Source: Atherix ibis (Eukaryota; Arthropoda; Insecta; Diptera; Athericidae). From it: DNA of 64,000 nt. The stretch's first letter is position 1, and every line of letters starts with the position of its first letter. This document shows positions 1 to 11,345 of this stretch, in pieces. The notes under the pieces are model-generated. The model made no database searches. It worked only from the letters and a program-made list of their open reading frames with translations, and had not been told where the DNA came from. Both the position numbers and the translations under genes were made by a program. The DNA is taken from assembly GCA_958298945.1 (NCBI GenBank), contig OY282606.1, forward strand, positions 29,299,740 to 29,363,739. The letters are read 5' to 3'.

Positions 1-569
1 TCTGCCATTAAAATCGGAATTGGTTAGAATTAGAAATATGTGGTTAGTGAAGTGTTCATAATGACCAAAATGAGTGGACTAGTAATCCGCATTACATTGG
101 TAATTCCCTTCCTATCGGCAATTTCACGACTGCCAAATGGAATCAGGATCCATAAAACGCCAGGATAAATTGTATTTGGCGAGGCAATGTTCCGGAAACT
201 TAATTAAGATCGGTTGTTTTTTGGTCAATGTTGTATGCGTTTCCTTGTCTAATTTATTGATTTTTCAATATTATCTCGGCTAACAGAAAAACTGAATTTT
301 TAAAGTGGATATCATAAGCATTTTTCATTTACCCAATGAAGTGATAATAAGTTTAGGAAAAGCGTGCAATAAGGCATATCAGTATACGTAAGAATGATGA
401 ATAGTATAGTAGCAGTAATTTGAGTATGAAAAGATCTACTATATAGTAGTATTTATGCATTGCCTTAGGCTAAAATTTATTAAAAAACTTTCTGGCAATA
501 TATTATTAGATGTTTGGGAAATTATTTTGAAGATTCCGCACATATTTTCTAAAACTCCACTACCCAGCC
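1..569. other. No recognised gene; short ORF at 61-168
   Basis: No protein family is recognisable here. One short plus-strand ORF at 61-168 encodes 35 residues, with a hydrophobic N-terminal stretch (ITLVIPFLSAIS) that could pass for a signal peptide. No splice structure or poly(A) context supports it, so it could be chance or the start of an exon whose partners I cannot find. The rest is AT-rich. Confidence 0.3.
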
Positions 570-1200
570 GTATCATCGACTTGTCAAATTCATTGCATCC
601 TCTTTAGAAAGAAAAGAAAGTGTTTCTTAATATAAGTCAAGCTTTTGGCTTTTCTTGCTTTTACGTATTTCCTAATCCTAAGATCACTCCTTTCCAACCG
701 ACAATTCCAATTAAAAGAATCCAATGAACTCTCCAATATCTCTGCAATATTAGCTGGTGTTCCACAGGATAGTATACTTGGACCCATTCTCTACAACATT
801 TACACATCGGACATGGCAATCTGTCCCAATACCTTTTTTGCTATATACGCCGATGGTACGGTCAGCCTTGCATCTAGCGAAAATCCCCAACATACTTTCG
901 AAATTATCCAACCTCAAATCCAAACCCTACAAAACTGGTTTACCTGGTGGAGAATAAAAATTAATGAACGTAAATCTACCTACGTAACTTTAAATAACTT
1001 CCATGAACCATGTCCTTCCATATACCTTAATAGCAGTAGCAATACCAATTTGATATGGCTGTGTCTCATTATAAAAAGTTCCATTCTCGTATCTCTCGTT
1101 ATAAAAAGTTCCATTTATACTTATCCTCTTGTTCAAGAACTATCCTCCACTTCCTTCCCTAAAAAAACCCATCGAAGATTTAATCGGCATTAATCGTGTG
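570..1200 (+). mobile_element. Jockey-like non-LTR reverse transcriptase relic
   Basis: Plus-strand translation shows the middle and end of a jockey-clade reverse transcriptase. A block resembling RT motif A (FLNISQAF) is followed by SNISAILAGVPQDSILGP, then LYNIYTSD, then AIYADGTVSLAS where an active enzyme has YADD, and then a thumb-like region ending near 1193. The first catalytic Asp of motif A reads Asn and the second Asp of YADD reads Gly, so it is catalytically dead as well as 5' truncated. A short duplication of a block beginning TATAAAAAGTTCCATT lies near 1072-1112. Similar relics occur at 7.7-9.2, 9.5-9.9, 12.8-13.5 and 35.7 kb, so this is a family resident in the genome. Confidence 0.85.
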
Positions 1201-1902
1201 ATTTACTAAAATACTAGATCTTAACATAAGCACACGTTGGCAGGAGAAGCTTCAATGGATGTTTACTTCCCACAACCATTCATGTTAAATTTCTAAAATG
1301 CCTTTTTTTAAATTTCTAAAATGCCTTTTTAATTTTTATGAAAACAGGATTGTTGTCCTACTACATAGCGTATCCTTCACCAATCAACCAATTGTGACAG
1401 AAAACTCGTGGGACTATTTCTTTTAAATCACCTATAAAAAAGTTTCCATAGGCAGATATACACCGGTGCAGGCGTTATTTCCGCTCTTCGTATCAGTGCT
1501 GGAAGATTTCAACTGGAATCGTCTGCAGCTTCTCGGTAATATTCCTTTAGATGTTAATCGAAAGTGCAGAGATAAGGTCCTTTCAAATGGCTTTTGATCT
1601 TATAGAACTCACAAAAACTAAAATAAGATCAGTAGAGTTGTTACAGGGAGAAGATGCGAGTTATTCTCAGGAATATATTTTTCCGACAAAACTTTTTAGA
1701 TGGAGATAGCCGCGTGACAGGCGGTATTGTCATGATGAAGCATCCAAGTGTCTGAATTTCCTAACTGATGCGAAGAACCTCTTTGTCTGTTATTTTGAAG
1801 GATTTTTTTAATAAATATATTGTTGGCTGTTTGTTCTATAGGTTTCTCTATTTTCATCAGTTTAGATGTTGAGTTTCCCTAGTCGAGTTTCGTCTTCTAG
1901 TA

Positions 1903-3202
1903 TCAGGTGTAATTAATTCGTAGCGTTTTTTTGCAAAGTTTCGTGGTTTATTATAACAGTATCATTACAGAAGCATTATTGAAAGTATTGTCCTTCGTTG
2001 TCCACTACTATTTGCCATCTTTCTGGTAATGCTCGGATACCGCGTCGAAAAATTCTTCTTCTTTAGATTCGATGAAAGAATCCATCCAATTTTTGGTCAT
2101 TTCGGAGTTATCGAAGTGTTGTTTTGACAAGCCATGCGCCATGGATCGAAACAAATGATAATCAGATGGGGCAATGTCTGGTGAATATGGCGAGTGAGGC
2201 AGAACTTCCCATTTCAGCGTATTTAAATAAGTTTTCACGACTTTCGCAACATGGGGTCTTGCATTGTCGTGGAGCAAAATTATTTTGTCGTGTCGATCTT
2301 TATATTGCGGCCACTTTTTTTGTAATGCTCTGTTCAAACGCATCAATTGTCGTCTCTTTATGTCCCCAGTGATGGTTTCACCCGGTTGGAGGAGCTCATA
2401 ATAAATAACACCCAGCTGATCCCACCAAATACACAGTAAGATCTTCTTTCCATGAATATTCGACCTGGGGGACGATGTCGATTCATGACCGGGTAAGCCC
2501 CACGATTTTCTGTGTTTGGGATTGTCATAGAGTACCTACTTTTCATCACCAGTGACGATTCGATGCAGAAATCGCTTCCTTGCCTGACGTTGGAGAAGAA
2601 TCTCACAGGTGACTAAACGCCGTTCGACGTCCCTTGGCTTCAACTCATGTGGAACCCACGTTCGCTGTTTTTGTACCATTCCTATGGCTTTCAGGCATTT
2701 TCCGACTATCGAAAAGTCAACTTCAAGCGATGTGGACAAATCCCGGAGTGTTTGGCACGGGTCTTCATCGAGCAACGTCACCAAATTTTCATCTTCGAAC
2801 TTTTTCGGCTGTCCGGGACGTTCCATGTTTTCCAAATCAAAATTTCCATTTTTAAACCGCGCAAACCACTTTCTGCAAGTTTTCTCAGCAAGAGCATGTT
2901 TGCCGTAGACATCCACTAAAATACGATGACTTTCCGCGGCACTTTTCTTCATATTGAAGTAATGGAGTAACACTCCCCGCAAAAACGATTTTTCAGGCAC
3001 GAACTTCGACATGTTTGACACTGCGCAACAAGTGCTACTGACACTATAACAAAATGTCGTATAGTGGAAAAGTTGCGTTATGTCAGTAGGTTCTGGGAGA
3101 ATATTTACTTTTGTATGTGTGACTATGGATAGTTGGCTAACGCCATCTTTTGTTAAACGCTACGAATTAATTCCAACACCTGGAATTAATTCGTAGTGTT
3201 TT
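1903..3202 (-). mobile_element. Nearly intact mauritiana-type mariner element
   Basis: A full-length mariner of about 1.3 kb. The left terminus begins TCAGGTGTAATTAATTCG at 1903, and the inverted right terminus ends near 3180 with ACACC. The CAGGTGT start resembles Mos1-group termini. The target TA is seen at 1901-1902. The right side has 21 extra bases (3181-3202) that repeat the inner TIR in inverted orientation, making a palindromic terminus. The element sits inside the family-3 mariner. It encodes one transposase reading frame (separate entry) and looks like the youngest full-length mariner in the window. Confidence 0.9.
2008..3021 (-). pseudogene. Mariner transposase with a single internal stop
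   Basis: From ATG 3021 (an alternative in-frame ATG is at 3012) to the stop at 2008 the frame is continuous for 338 codons apart from one TAG at 2536-2538. That codon falls where relatives have Trp in GDEKW, so a single G-to-A change explains it. The N-terminal half is a paired helix-turn-helix DNA-binding region with WVPHEL near 2640. The catalytic triad is visible: Asp in VTGDEK, Asp in LLHDNARPH, and Asp in APSDYHLF, with 34 residues between the last two (DD34D). The length of about 337 residues is normal for mariner. Readthrough or an undamaged copy elsewhere could still supply protein. As it stands, translation would stop about halfway. Confidence 0.92.
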
Positions 3203-3560
3203 ATAGACCCTACTGAACAGCTTTATGCCATTGAAAAACTTGTGTTATAAATGAGAATAGTTCCCCATAGCCTTTTCATAAATTTTTGTTAGTCAAACTG
3301 GTGGATTCACCGAGATTAATAAAAAATCTGATGTTACTTAAGCCCATATGAACTTACGGACTCAAAAGTGCAACTTCATTTATCACACTCTATACGGTAA
3401 TTTAATTATTGGATTATATTGAAATTTGTTCTACACATCAAGGAGGAACAAAGGTTTAAGCCAAGCTATGTGAAAGGAGAGTCTGTGGTATTGCCACATT
3501 GCTCTAAGTGATGCCAATCTGACAGCTTGAATTTAATTTGCATCGAATTATGTTACAAGT

Positions 3561-4877
3561 GTTTTAAGTCTCCGATTTCTTTTACCAGTTGTACCAATTA
3601 GGCGATAATTTAAGATCTATCAGATCATGGTTAACTCTGATGATTTCAGGTCGGATCGAAATCCAATACGAATTTAATGAATTTTTTTCATGTTTAACCA
3701 AAAATTTCTTCTTATTAATGTGCTCACATACTTTTAGCCTGCAGAGTAAGGAATATGAACAATCGAAATATCTGGTGCAGTAGAGGTACTAGAATTTTTT
3801 TATCAAATTGGCAAATATCCAATTTAGAAAAAAAAAGTCAATTTTTTTTGTTAATTTGAAATTAAAATAAAATAAAACAATTAAATATAATTGTAGAAAT
3901 AATGTAAATTTAATAAAATTCCCACAATTTATCATAATATTTAGAAGTGTACTTTTCAATTTATTATCTTGTAGACTTTCCAAATTATTTAAAATTTGGT
4001 AAATTATTCTTTGCATTATTTTTTTTTAATTGTACTTGATTTTTTCTCGAGTAGTTTTAAGAAAAATCGATTCATAAGATTCTATCGGTCATTCTATCTG
4101 TGTATCCTTATTCTTCAAGAGCTGACGTATAGTCTTATCGCTAGATTCTTATATGAAATAATCAAGATCATGAATGGTTTTGTTATTTTCAAATAAAATT
4201 CTTTTCAGCTTTTTTGTATTCAAGATGATTTTTTTATTAAAGATATCACTACGACAGAATTATCTATAGTATCATAACATCTAGTATACCTCTAAATATT
4301 CCCAAAGGCTCAGTATAATATTTGAGGGATATCTTAGAAGTGGAATTTCCTTTATTTTATTATATTATAGAATCTTTTGATATGAAAAGCCAAAACTTGT
4401 CCTTTTTGTTGATTGTCGAAATGTTAATGAAATCTGTTAAGAAATCATGACTTTCTGATTTTTTCCGTTTATGTATGTATGTGTATGTACAACCTTTTTT
4501 CATCTAATTTATGTAATATCGTTCCACAAAATATGCTCTAGTCATATCTAAGGGAATACTTTTCTTCTTTTTGAAGTACTTTTTTGAAGATTTATATATA
4601 TTAAATTGTCTTTATTTAATTATTTAAGATATCGTATTCAATTTAAACTTAAATTAAATCAGATCAAATAGCAGAAAAGTCGTTTTATATTATTTTTTTT
4701 AACAAATTTATTTCTATTTCAAATATATTTTTTTTCGTTTTTTTTTAATTATAAAATAGGGCTAATTATTTGGAAAATATTAAGTTGAGCAAATTGTTCT
4801 ATATAGTTCTAAAAATAATTTCAACTTGAAAATATTATATTTTGGCAACAAAATTTTAACAGAATATGAACAGCATA
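3561..4877. other. AT-rich intergenic sequence
   Basis: No gene, transposase motif or inverted-repeat element was recognised. The short open stretches have random-looking, Phe/Ile/Lys-rich translations typical of AT-rich non-coding DNA. Confidence 0.6.
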
Positions 4878-5795
4878 CGATGGTACTCTGATAAGTTAGT
4901 AATAAATGTAAGAAATCTAGCTGATATCAATAAAGAGATATTTTTTTATTACTTAGAATTTTTAAGAATATGTCATATACAATTTTATAAACATTTGTTT
5001 ATTAGTTTTTAATTTTGGTAGCCATTAAAGAGAGACAAAGTTTGTGAAAATTTATTAATATAGGAAGAAGTGAATTTCGTAAGTTAATAAAATGGTATTT
5101 TTTTTGCGAAGAAAAAAACAATATTTGAAACCGAATAATGATTAATAAAATCTATGATATCGTTTTCAAAAACCGTCAAGTGATAGTGTATGAGAAAGCT
5201 GAGATCGGCGAGATGGCTGTCGCGTTTGCTAACACATGATCAAAAATGGGTCTATGTAAAACAAGTTCAGTGGAGTGTTTGGACATTTTTAAGTGTAATC
5301 CAAATGAATGTTTGCGTTAATTCATGATTAACCATTTTATAATATACCAAAATGTTTTCATCGGCTGAAAAGGTTATGACTACCGTTTTTTGGGTTAGAC
5401 ACGATTTCATCTTCGACGACTATCTTGAAAAAGAAAAAACGATAATAGGACGATATTATATAATATGACCAAGCCAGTTGAGTAATAAACCCAAGATAAT
5501 ATGACCGCATATGGTAAATCAAGAAGTTCTGTTTCATAAATACTGTAATTTCGCTCCCTGCGACTTTTTCTAAAGAATGGCTTGGTGGGAAAACAAAAAA
5601 AAAATGGCTTCCTAGGTAAATAAATTTGCATTCAATTCTAAAATTATAGCCGTAAAGGAGATGGTATAAAGTAGTTGGCATATTGTTGGACGAAGTGTTT
5701 CGAGCTAATAGGAGATTATGTTGAAAAATAATGCAATTATTGTGGAATAAATTAATTTTCCATATAATTTATCATTGACTTATCAAGCTGCCTTG
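4878..5795 (+). mobile_element. Short mariner deletion derivative, TA-flanked
   Basis: The left terminus at 4878 contains CTCTGATAAGTTAGTAATAA. The right terminus at 5795, read in reverse, contains GCTTGATAAGTCAATGAT. Both are flanked by TA (4876-4877 and 5796-5797). At about 918 bp it is shorter than a full element, so it is internally deleted. Plus-strand remnants of the transposase include VFWVRHDFIFDDYLEK around 5380-5440, APCDFF near 5555, and a C-terminus reading WTKCFELIGDYVEK just before 5731. The same terminal family recurs at 12686 and 46026. Confidence 0.85.
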
Positions 5796-5797
5796 TA

Positions 5798-7255
5798 TAT
5801 AATACCACAAAAAAAAATTATAATTTTTAAATAAATTAAATTGAAATAAAATTCTTTTAAATAAATATTTTATATGAGGAAAAAAATACAGAATTTAGCT
5901 TAAAATATTATAAATTAATTATATTAATATTATTACTAATGCCATAACCATATTTATTCTCAAAATTAAATTTATAACTACCAAAAAAAAAAGGAAAAAA
6001 ATTATTTTGCTTTCCCATTTTATATAAGAAAGAAGGAAGAAAATTTAATGGATTTGTCGTATCTAAAAATTGTATCTCTACAAAATTAAGTATAGATAAA
6101 TGATGCTTCGAGGGTAGTACATAATAATAACTTTTTTTTTTTTTTTTGAATAATGAACATTAATTTTTTACCTTATAAAAAATACATATAACCAAAGAGA
6201 ACATAAATATACAAGTTGTTCCTTTTGGAGAGAATTTTAATTTTTTTGTATATTTAAAAGGAAAACATTTCAAAGAATTGCTTCAAAAAAATTGTCTCAT
6301 CATTCACGTAGGTGGTAATATTGAAGAAATTTTATTTTAGCTTTATTCTATGCAAATATATCGGAAATTTTTCTATACTTTATTATTTTCCATTAATATT
6401 TTAGGACATTATGATTTTGTTTGTTTTCTTTTGGGAAAGAATAAATTTGTCGATAATCTTTTGCTTTAACTATTTTACGAATATTTAAAATACCTTAAAT
6501 CATTAGGTAAGAAATTTACTTTATTTTCTTCTTGAAATAATATTTTTTTCAAATACTCTTCTGTTAGTAAATTTGAAAGCGAAAGACCTGGTATTTACTA
6601 ATAATTCCTCTTAGATTTATGTTCAAAATCACGTTACATTGTTAACTTTGAGGAAATTTTCACATGAATATTCAGCAATATTTAAATAATATTTCAATAT
6701 GAATCCTGTTTCCTTGTGTCGATAGCAATGTCTTTGCAGGTGTCTGAAATTTCTCAATTTTCAACGAAATTTATTTACCATCATACCTTTAGGATTAAAT
6801 TTTATATTTTTGGACAGAAATTACTATGCCTAAATTTATAAACCAGAAAAGGTATTTTCCATGGAGTTGTTGAAAACTTTCATCGAAAAGTTTTGCGTAA
6901 ACAACTTTTGTTTATGTTTATGAATATGGTGACAAACAGTTTAACAATTTATTCACATAAGTAGGATTATAAATATAAACGATTACTTGAAATTATTTCA
7001 ATAAAAATATTTTTCTTAGTTGATTTATTCAATTTTTATAATAATATATTTCCTTTAACGTATTACTTGTGTATTTTTTTGTTGTTGAATATTTTGTATT
7101 CGGTTTATGTAGAGGATTATTCAATTTTTGATTTGAAAAGTATAACTTCGTCATTTAACAGTTATCAAACATATTGAAAGAAATTTCCTTAAGATATAGA
7201 TTTGCCTTTTTATATTAAAGATTAATAAATTACCAAACCACTACCAAACATTTCC
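5798..7255. other. AT-rich intergenic sequence
   Basis: Very AT-rich, with many homopolymer runs of A and T. No coding potential or repeat structure was recognised. Confidence 0.6.
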
Positions 7256-7660
7256 AAAAATATTCCACAAAAGACGTGGTTTTTTCAAGGCTCGTTTTTA
7301 GAGAAAACATTTTGTTCAGCGATGAGGCTCAATCCTTTATATAAGTCAATTAGCCAAATTATCATATATAAAACTCTGACAACTTACAAGTAACTATGGA
7401 AAAGTTTAGTCTGAATGTGTCGTTGGGTAATTTTTCTTTTAAAAAAGTAAGGAAGAGAAACCGTTACCGTCAATTCTGAGTGCTATGGTCATATAAAAAC
7501 CGACTTATTTTATACTACACTTAACGACTTTATGCTAGATTATATGAAATTTTATTAAATCGGCATCATGTGCTACATAACAAGATAATTTTAGGCGAAC
7601 AGTTATATTATATAAGTTTACTTTCCAAAGCGTAAATTGGATAAGTCTCTTTATGCCGAG
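7256..7660 (+). mobile_element. DD41D (rosa/Visitor-like) transposon fragment
   Basis: Decayed plus-strand transposase pieces of the Tc1/mariner lineage with 41-residue DD spacing. ILFSDEAQ near 7310 carries the first catalytic Asp. KTVTVNSECYGHI-type sequence lies near 7465-7500. A degraded block corresponding to DMWFQQDGAMCHT lies near 7530-7580. The final bases (ACTTTCCAAAGCGTAAATTGG) also occur in similar form at about 61.99 kb, which suggests a shared 3' end. Confidence 0.65.
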
Positions 7661-7724
7661 TTTAGTTTTAGAGTACAAACTTAAATAACTGAAAAATGAA
7701 AAACTGTAGTTGAATAGAAACGCT

Positions 7725-9175
7725 CCAGAATGCCTAGTCATCAACCAAAACTAAACCGACTACAACGAGAACTAACAACAGAAAATCAAAAATATCACAG
7801 TGAACGATACGAATAGTATACAAGGAATATGACAGACAATAACTCATTATGGACAGCAATAAAACGAATCCTATCCTATAGAAATATATCTCACCTACTG
7901 TGACAAAATGACGATACCTTGACAAAATCGGGCATAGAAAAGGCTGAGGTATTTGCCAAGCACTTGGTCAATACTTTCACTCCACACAAAGCTAAAGAAG
8001 ATGAAACACGCTTACAGAAAATTTTAAACAAGATACTATGAGTCCTCCACCCAAACACCATCCAAAATTAAATATTTTATACATCAGCTTCTCAATAAAA
8101 AAGTCCCTAGTTATGATTTAATAACTACTCCTATCCTCAAACAAATCTTCAAAAATGAATCTCGTATTCTTCGTACCACCTATTTTCTCTTACTTTGGAC
8201 ATTTTTTGTTATAAAAATGCTTCCTAAACCAAAACAACTAGTAAATTCTCCATCCTCGTATAGACCTACTAGTTTTTACCAATCCCTGGTAAAATTTTTG
8301 AAAAACTCTTTACTCTGTCTTTGAATATGCCAACTTTATCATCGATGATCAATTTGATTTGGTTTATTTAATTGCGTCCTCTCTTGATCGAAAAGAGTAC
8401 TATCCAAGCTTTTTCTTAGATATATCACGTGGTTTTGTTCAAGTATGGCACTCTAGACTGCTCTATAAATCAAGAGCTTCCTTCCCTCGACATACTTCCT
8501 TATTTTAAGATCATATCTCTTCCAACTAAATATCCCTTCTGAAATATCCCCCATCACAGCTGCTGTGCGCCAAGGTAGTATCCTTGATCCACTCCTACAC
8601 AATATTTATACCGTTTAATTCCCAAATAATTCCACAACTTTGACTGTCACCTATGCGGAAGATACCGTTTTTCTTGCATCCCACTCTAGTATCCAAATAG
8701 CCTTAAAATACCTTCAATCGCATATTAAAAATTTCATAGACTGGCTTAAGAGGTGGAGAGCAAAGATAAATAAGCAGAAGAGTGTTCACATTACCTTTAC
8801 CCTCTGGAAAGATCCCTCATTTGATATATATTTACCTTAATGGCAACACCAAAAGGCAAATTACGCTACCTGGGACAGAACCTAGACTGACATGAAATTA
8901 AAAAGACTTAACAGATGTTATCGACTAATACTTAGATCGCTAGATAATTAAAACTGTCAAAAATTGATATTAAAAAATAAACTTTTAATTTACAATACAA
9001 TCTGGACTAACGGAATGGAATTCAAGCGTTTTAATTCCTCTCTAATCCAATCCCTTCAATCCAAAATCCTCCGAAAAATTATTGAAAGTAATTTATCGTG
9101 ACCTAAATATTCCTTTCGTTCATAACTTATGTGTTCCTCGTTATAAAAAGTTTTATTGAGAATTATTCTCCTCTG
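7725..9175 (+). mobile_element. Jockey-like retrotransposon relic, longest copy
   Basis: The most extensive jockey-like copy. It starts in the linker before the RT domain (PSHQPKLNRLQRELTTENQK from about 7731, then an ALWTAIKR-like block) and passes through RT motif A (FLDISRGFVQVWH near 8415). The region around 8640 reads YAEDTVFLASHSS, where active enzymes have YADD, followed by WLKRWRAKINKQKSVHITF. The thumb-like C-terminus fades near 9150. Many stops and frameshifts interrupt it. Confidence 0.8.
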
Positions 9176-9489
9176 TTACTTTTACCATAAACACTCATTA
9201 ACGTTTAAAGAGAAATTGGCCAAGTTAGGTAGAGAAACGGCAGGTGTTATTGAAGTGTCTCGTCATAAAATCTGCTTGTTACAATATTTGCGAGTATTGT
9301 ATATACAAAAAAAAAGTTTTAGAGCGGAATATTCAGCTATCCAACAAAATTATTATATTATATATTATAATGCATTCTCCTTTAGAAGGAAAAAGTACTA
9401 CTAAGACGAGTTTCTAGCATATAGCATACGTTTAACAGTAACGATTCCTTTTCTCAACTAACCACCTTAACATGTTATAATACCTCTGA

Positions 9490-9945
9490 TAACGGTGTTT
9501 ATAATTAGCCGTAAATCTTGAAAACTCTCTAATATCCTCTATAATCGCTAGTGTTTCTCAGAATAGTGTTCTTGGGCCTATCCTGTATGATATCTACAGT
9601 TTCGACATATTCAACTCTAAAGCTGAGAGTAAATGTTAACGAGTAAAAAAGTATTAATGTAACTTTTACTCTTCTTCGTTAATCATATAACTTTTACTCT
9701 TCCCAAGATTAGTAAGTGCGTTATTTAGGACTATATGTTGGAAAACTAATAAGACAAAAAGACTTAATGGAATTCATATTCAATGCTTACAACAAACTGC
9801 AAATTACTTATTTATAATACAATACTTAATGCTATTTGGACCTACGGAGAAGGATTCTGGGATTTTACCAAGCCTTCTTGATCCCGTCATATCAATTCAT
9901 TCAGTCAAAAATTCTCTGTAAGATTGTGAGTATTAGTAAAATTAA
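9490..9945 (+). mobile_element. Jockey-like RT fragment
   Basis: A short relic of the same retrotransposon family. It carries a degraded SIIASVSQNSVLGPILYDIY around 9535-9595, matching the GVPQGSILGPLLYN segment of the RT palm. Similarity to the end of the domain runs to about 9940. It lies directly downstream of the longer copy but repeats the same RT segment, so it is a separate insertion or a duplicate. Confidence 0.7.
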
Positions 9946-10640
9946 ATATTTTTTTTTAACAATGTGTGAAACATTTTCTATTTAATGTTAAACCAAACTA
10001 ATAGTAGATATACGAGTATACCACTCACCTACCTTTACGAGATTTAATTCTCATACTAGAAGAAAATTTTCTAACTTCCTATTAATATTTGAATAGGTTT
10101 CTGATATAAGATTTTCTTTCTAAAAAGTAGTCCTTTCATCAAATATATTCAAATTAAATTTCATATGGCATCTATCTTTGCTAACCTTTGCGGAAAATAT
10201 TTTTGTTTATTAATATTAATATTTGTCGAAAAATCCGATGGTATTTTTCGACTTAAGCAAATTTTCCTAGAAATAGGACTCAATCAAATAAAAAATTACA
10301 TGCTGAGTAAATACATAAAAGTTCATGTTTTTGTTGATTTTCACTCATGACATGTGCACAATCATGTTTTTATAAAAATATAAAGAATATTTTTTGATAA
10401 CTCAACTGTTATGAGTTATAAATGAAAGTTAAGTTGTATATGGATTCTCGGAAAGACAACTTTACCCGGAAATATGAAAATGATATTTGTAAATTTTCAT
10501 ATAATGAATGACAGAAAAATAAAAGAAATGGAAATTGGAATTACTGAGAAAAATTTGTTAATACTATAAAATTTCCTCTCGATATAGTTTACCTATTTGG
10601 GTCCTTCCGGATGTGCTATACAAGTTTTTAATTTGGTCCG
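9946..10640. other. AT-rich sequence, no gene seen
   Basis: AT-rich. One open stretch of about 60 codons at 10165-10350 shows no recognisable motif and is probably fortuitous. Confidence 0.5.
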
Positions 10641-11345
10641 GTAACTAAGCAATATTATAGAAAGTGAAAAATAAAGTTTTGTTTTTCTAGTGCCTTACAA
10701 AAATGGAACAGGGAAATTTAAAACAACGATTTGATATCAAATTTTGTGTTAGATTTTCGGTGGCATAAGACATTTTTGGAGGGCCGAAAAGTAATGAAGA
10801 TCAACTTTACCCAAGGAAGCGTTTAACATCAAAAGCCTGTAGTGAGGTTAGACCATCGACTAATATTGAAGCTGAAGTGCTAGAAAGGCTCAGAAAAACA
10901 ATTCTTTGGATCAGATTGGACATCTTGAATGTGCAAGATTCTTTATGAAGAGCAGTAGTTTTTTGGTGGCATAAAGGTATTTTGGAATGTCTAGAAGTAT
11001 TAGAATTTCCAACATCATCCACGGAAGCTCAACATCGAAAATTGATGCAAATGAGATGAAATAAGCTCGCATATTAATAAAAAAATTGATTAGAGAAGTC
11101 CTTAAAAATGGATTCTTTGCGTAAGATTGAAAATGCAGACACTTGGATGCTCTACCATGACAACGTCCTCTGTAACACGCTCATCTCCATTTCCCTGATC
11201 CTAGTCTATGTGGCTTTTTTTTGCTCCCCAAAATCAATAAACACTCGAAAGGATGTCATTTTAGCACTGTCGATAACATCTATAGGAGTAAATTGAAGAG
11301 CTAAACGCTGCCCCAAGCGAACTACTTTAAAAAGAATACATAAAA
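10641..11345 (+). mobile_element. Family-3 mariner relic
   Basis: A decayed mariner transposase on the plus strand. The N-terminal part (EQGNLKQRFDIKFCVRF near 10703) is followed by pieces resembling the SGRPST linker. A second N-terminal-like block beginning FWWHKG appears near 10960. ADTWMLYHDNVLCNTLIS near 11140-11190 marks the second catalytic Asp, followed by FFCSPKS, corresponding to CDFFLFPK. The repeated WHK-type block hints at an internal duplication. Confidence 0.7.

Larger units (their letters stand above)
1425..3560 (-). mobile_element. Old family-3 mariner, split by a younger mariner
   Basis: The minus strand carries a decayed mariner transposase in two parts, about 3560-3204 (N-terminal) and 1902-1425 (C-terminal). 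Recognisable pieces in order are FQWHKAV near 3225, then, left of the insertion, a block resembling EDETR-GRPSTSKTDEN, then TWMLHHDNTACHAAIS with the second catalytic Asp near 1732-1750, and TEKLQTIPVEIFQ near 1505-1540 close to the C-terminus. Stops and frameshifts are frequent. A paralogous copy at 13546-14070 shares the flanking sequence without the insertion and so defines the pre-insertion site. Other copies lie at 10.6, 23.6, 32.1 and 58.7 kb. Confidence 0.8.

Noticed and set aside
2124..2919. Plus-strand open stretches across the young mariner
   Set aside because: All are antisense to the transposase frame on the minus strand.
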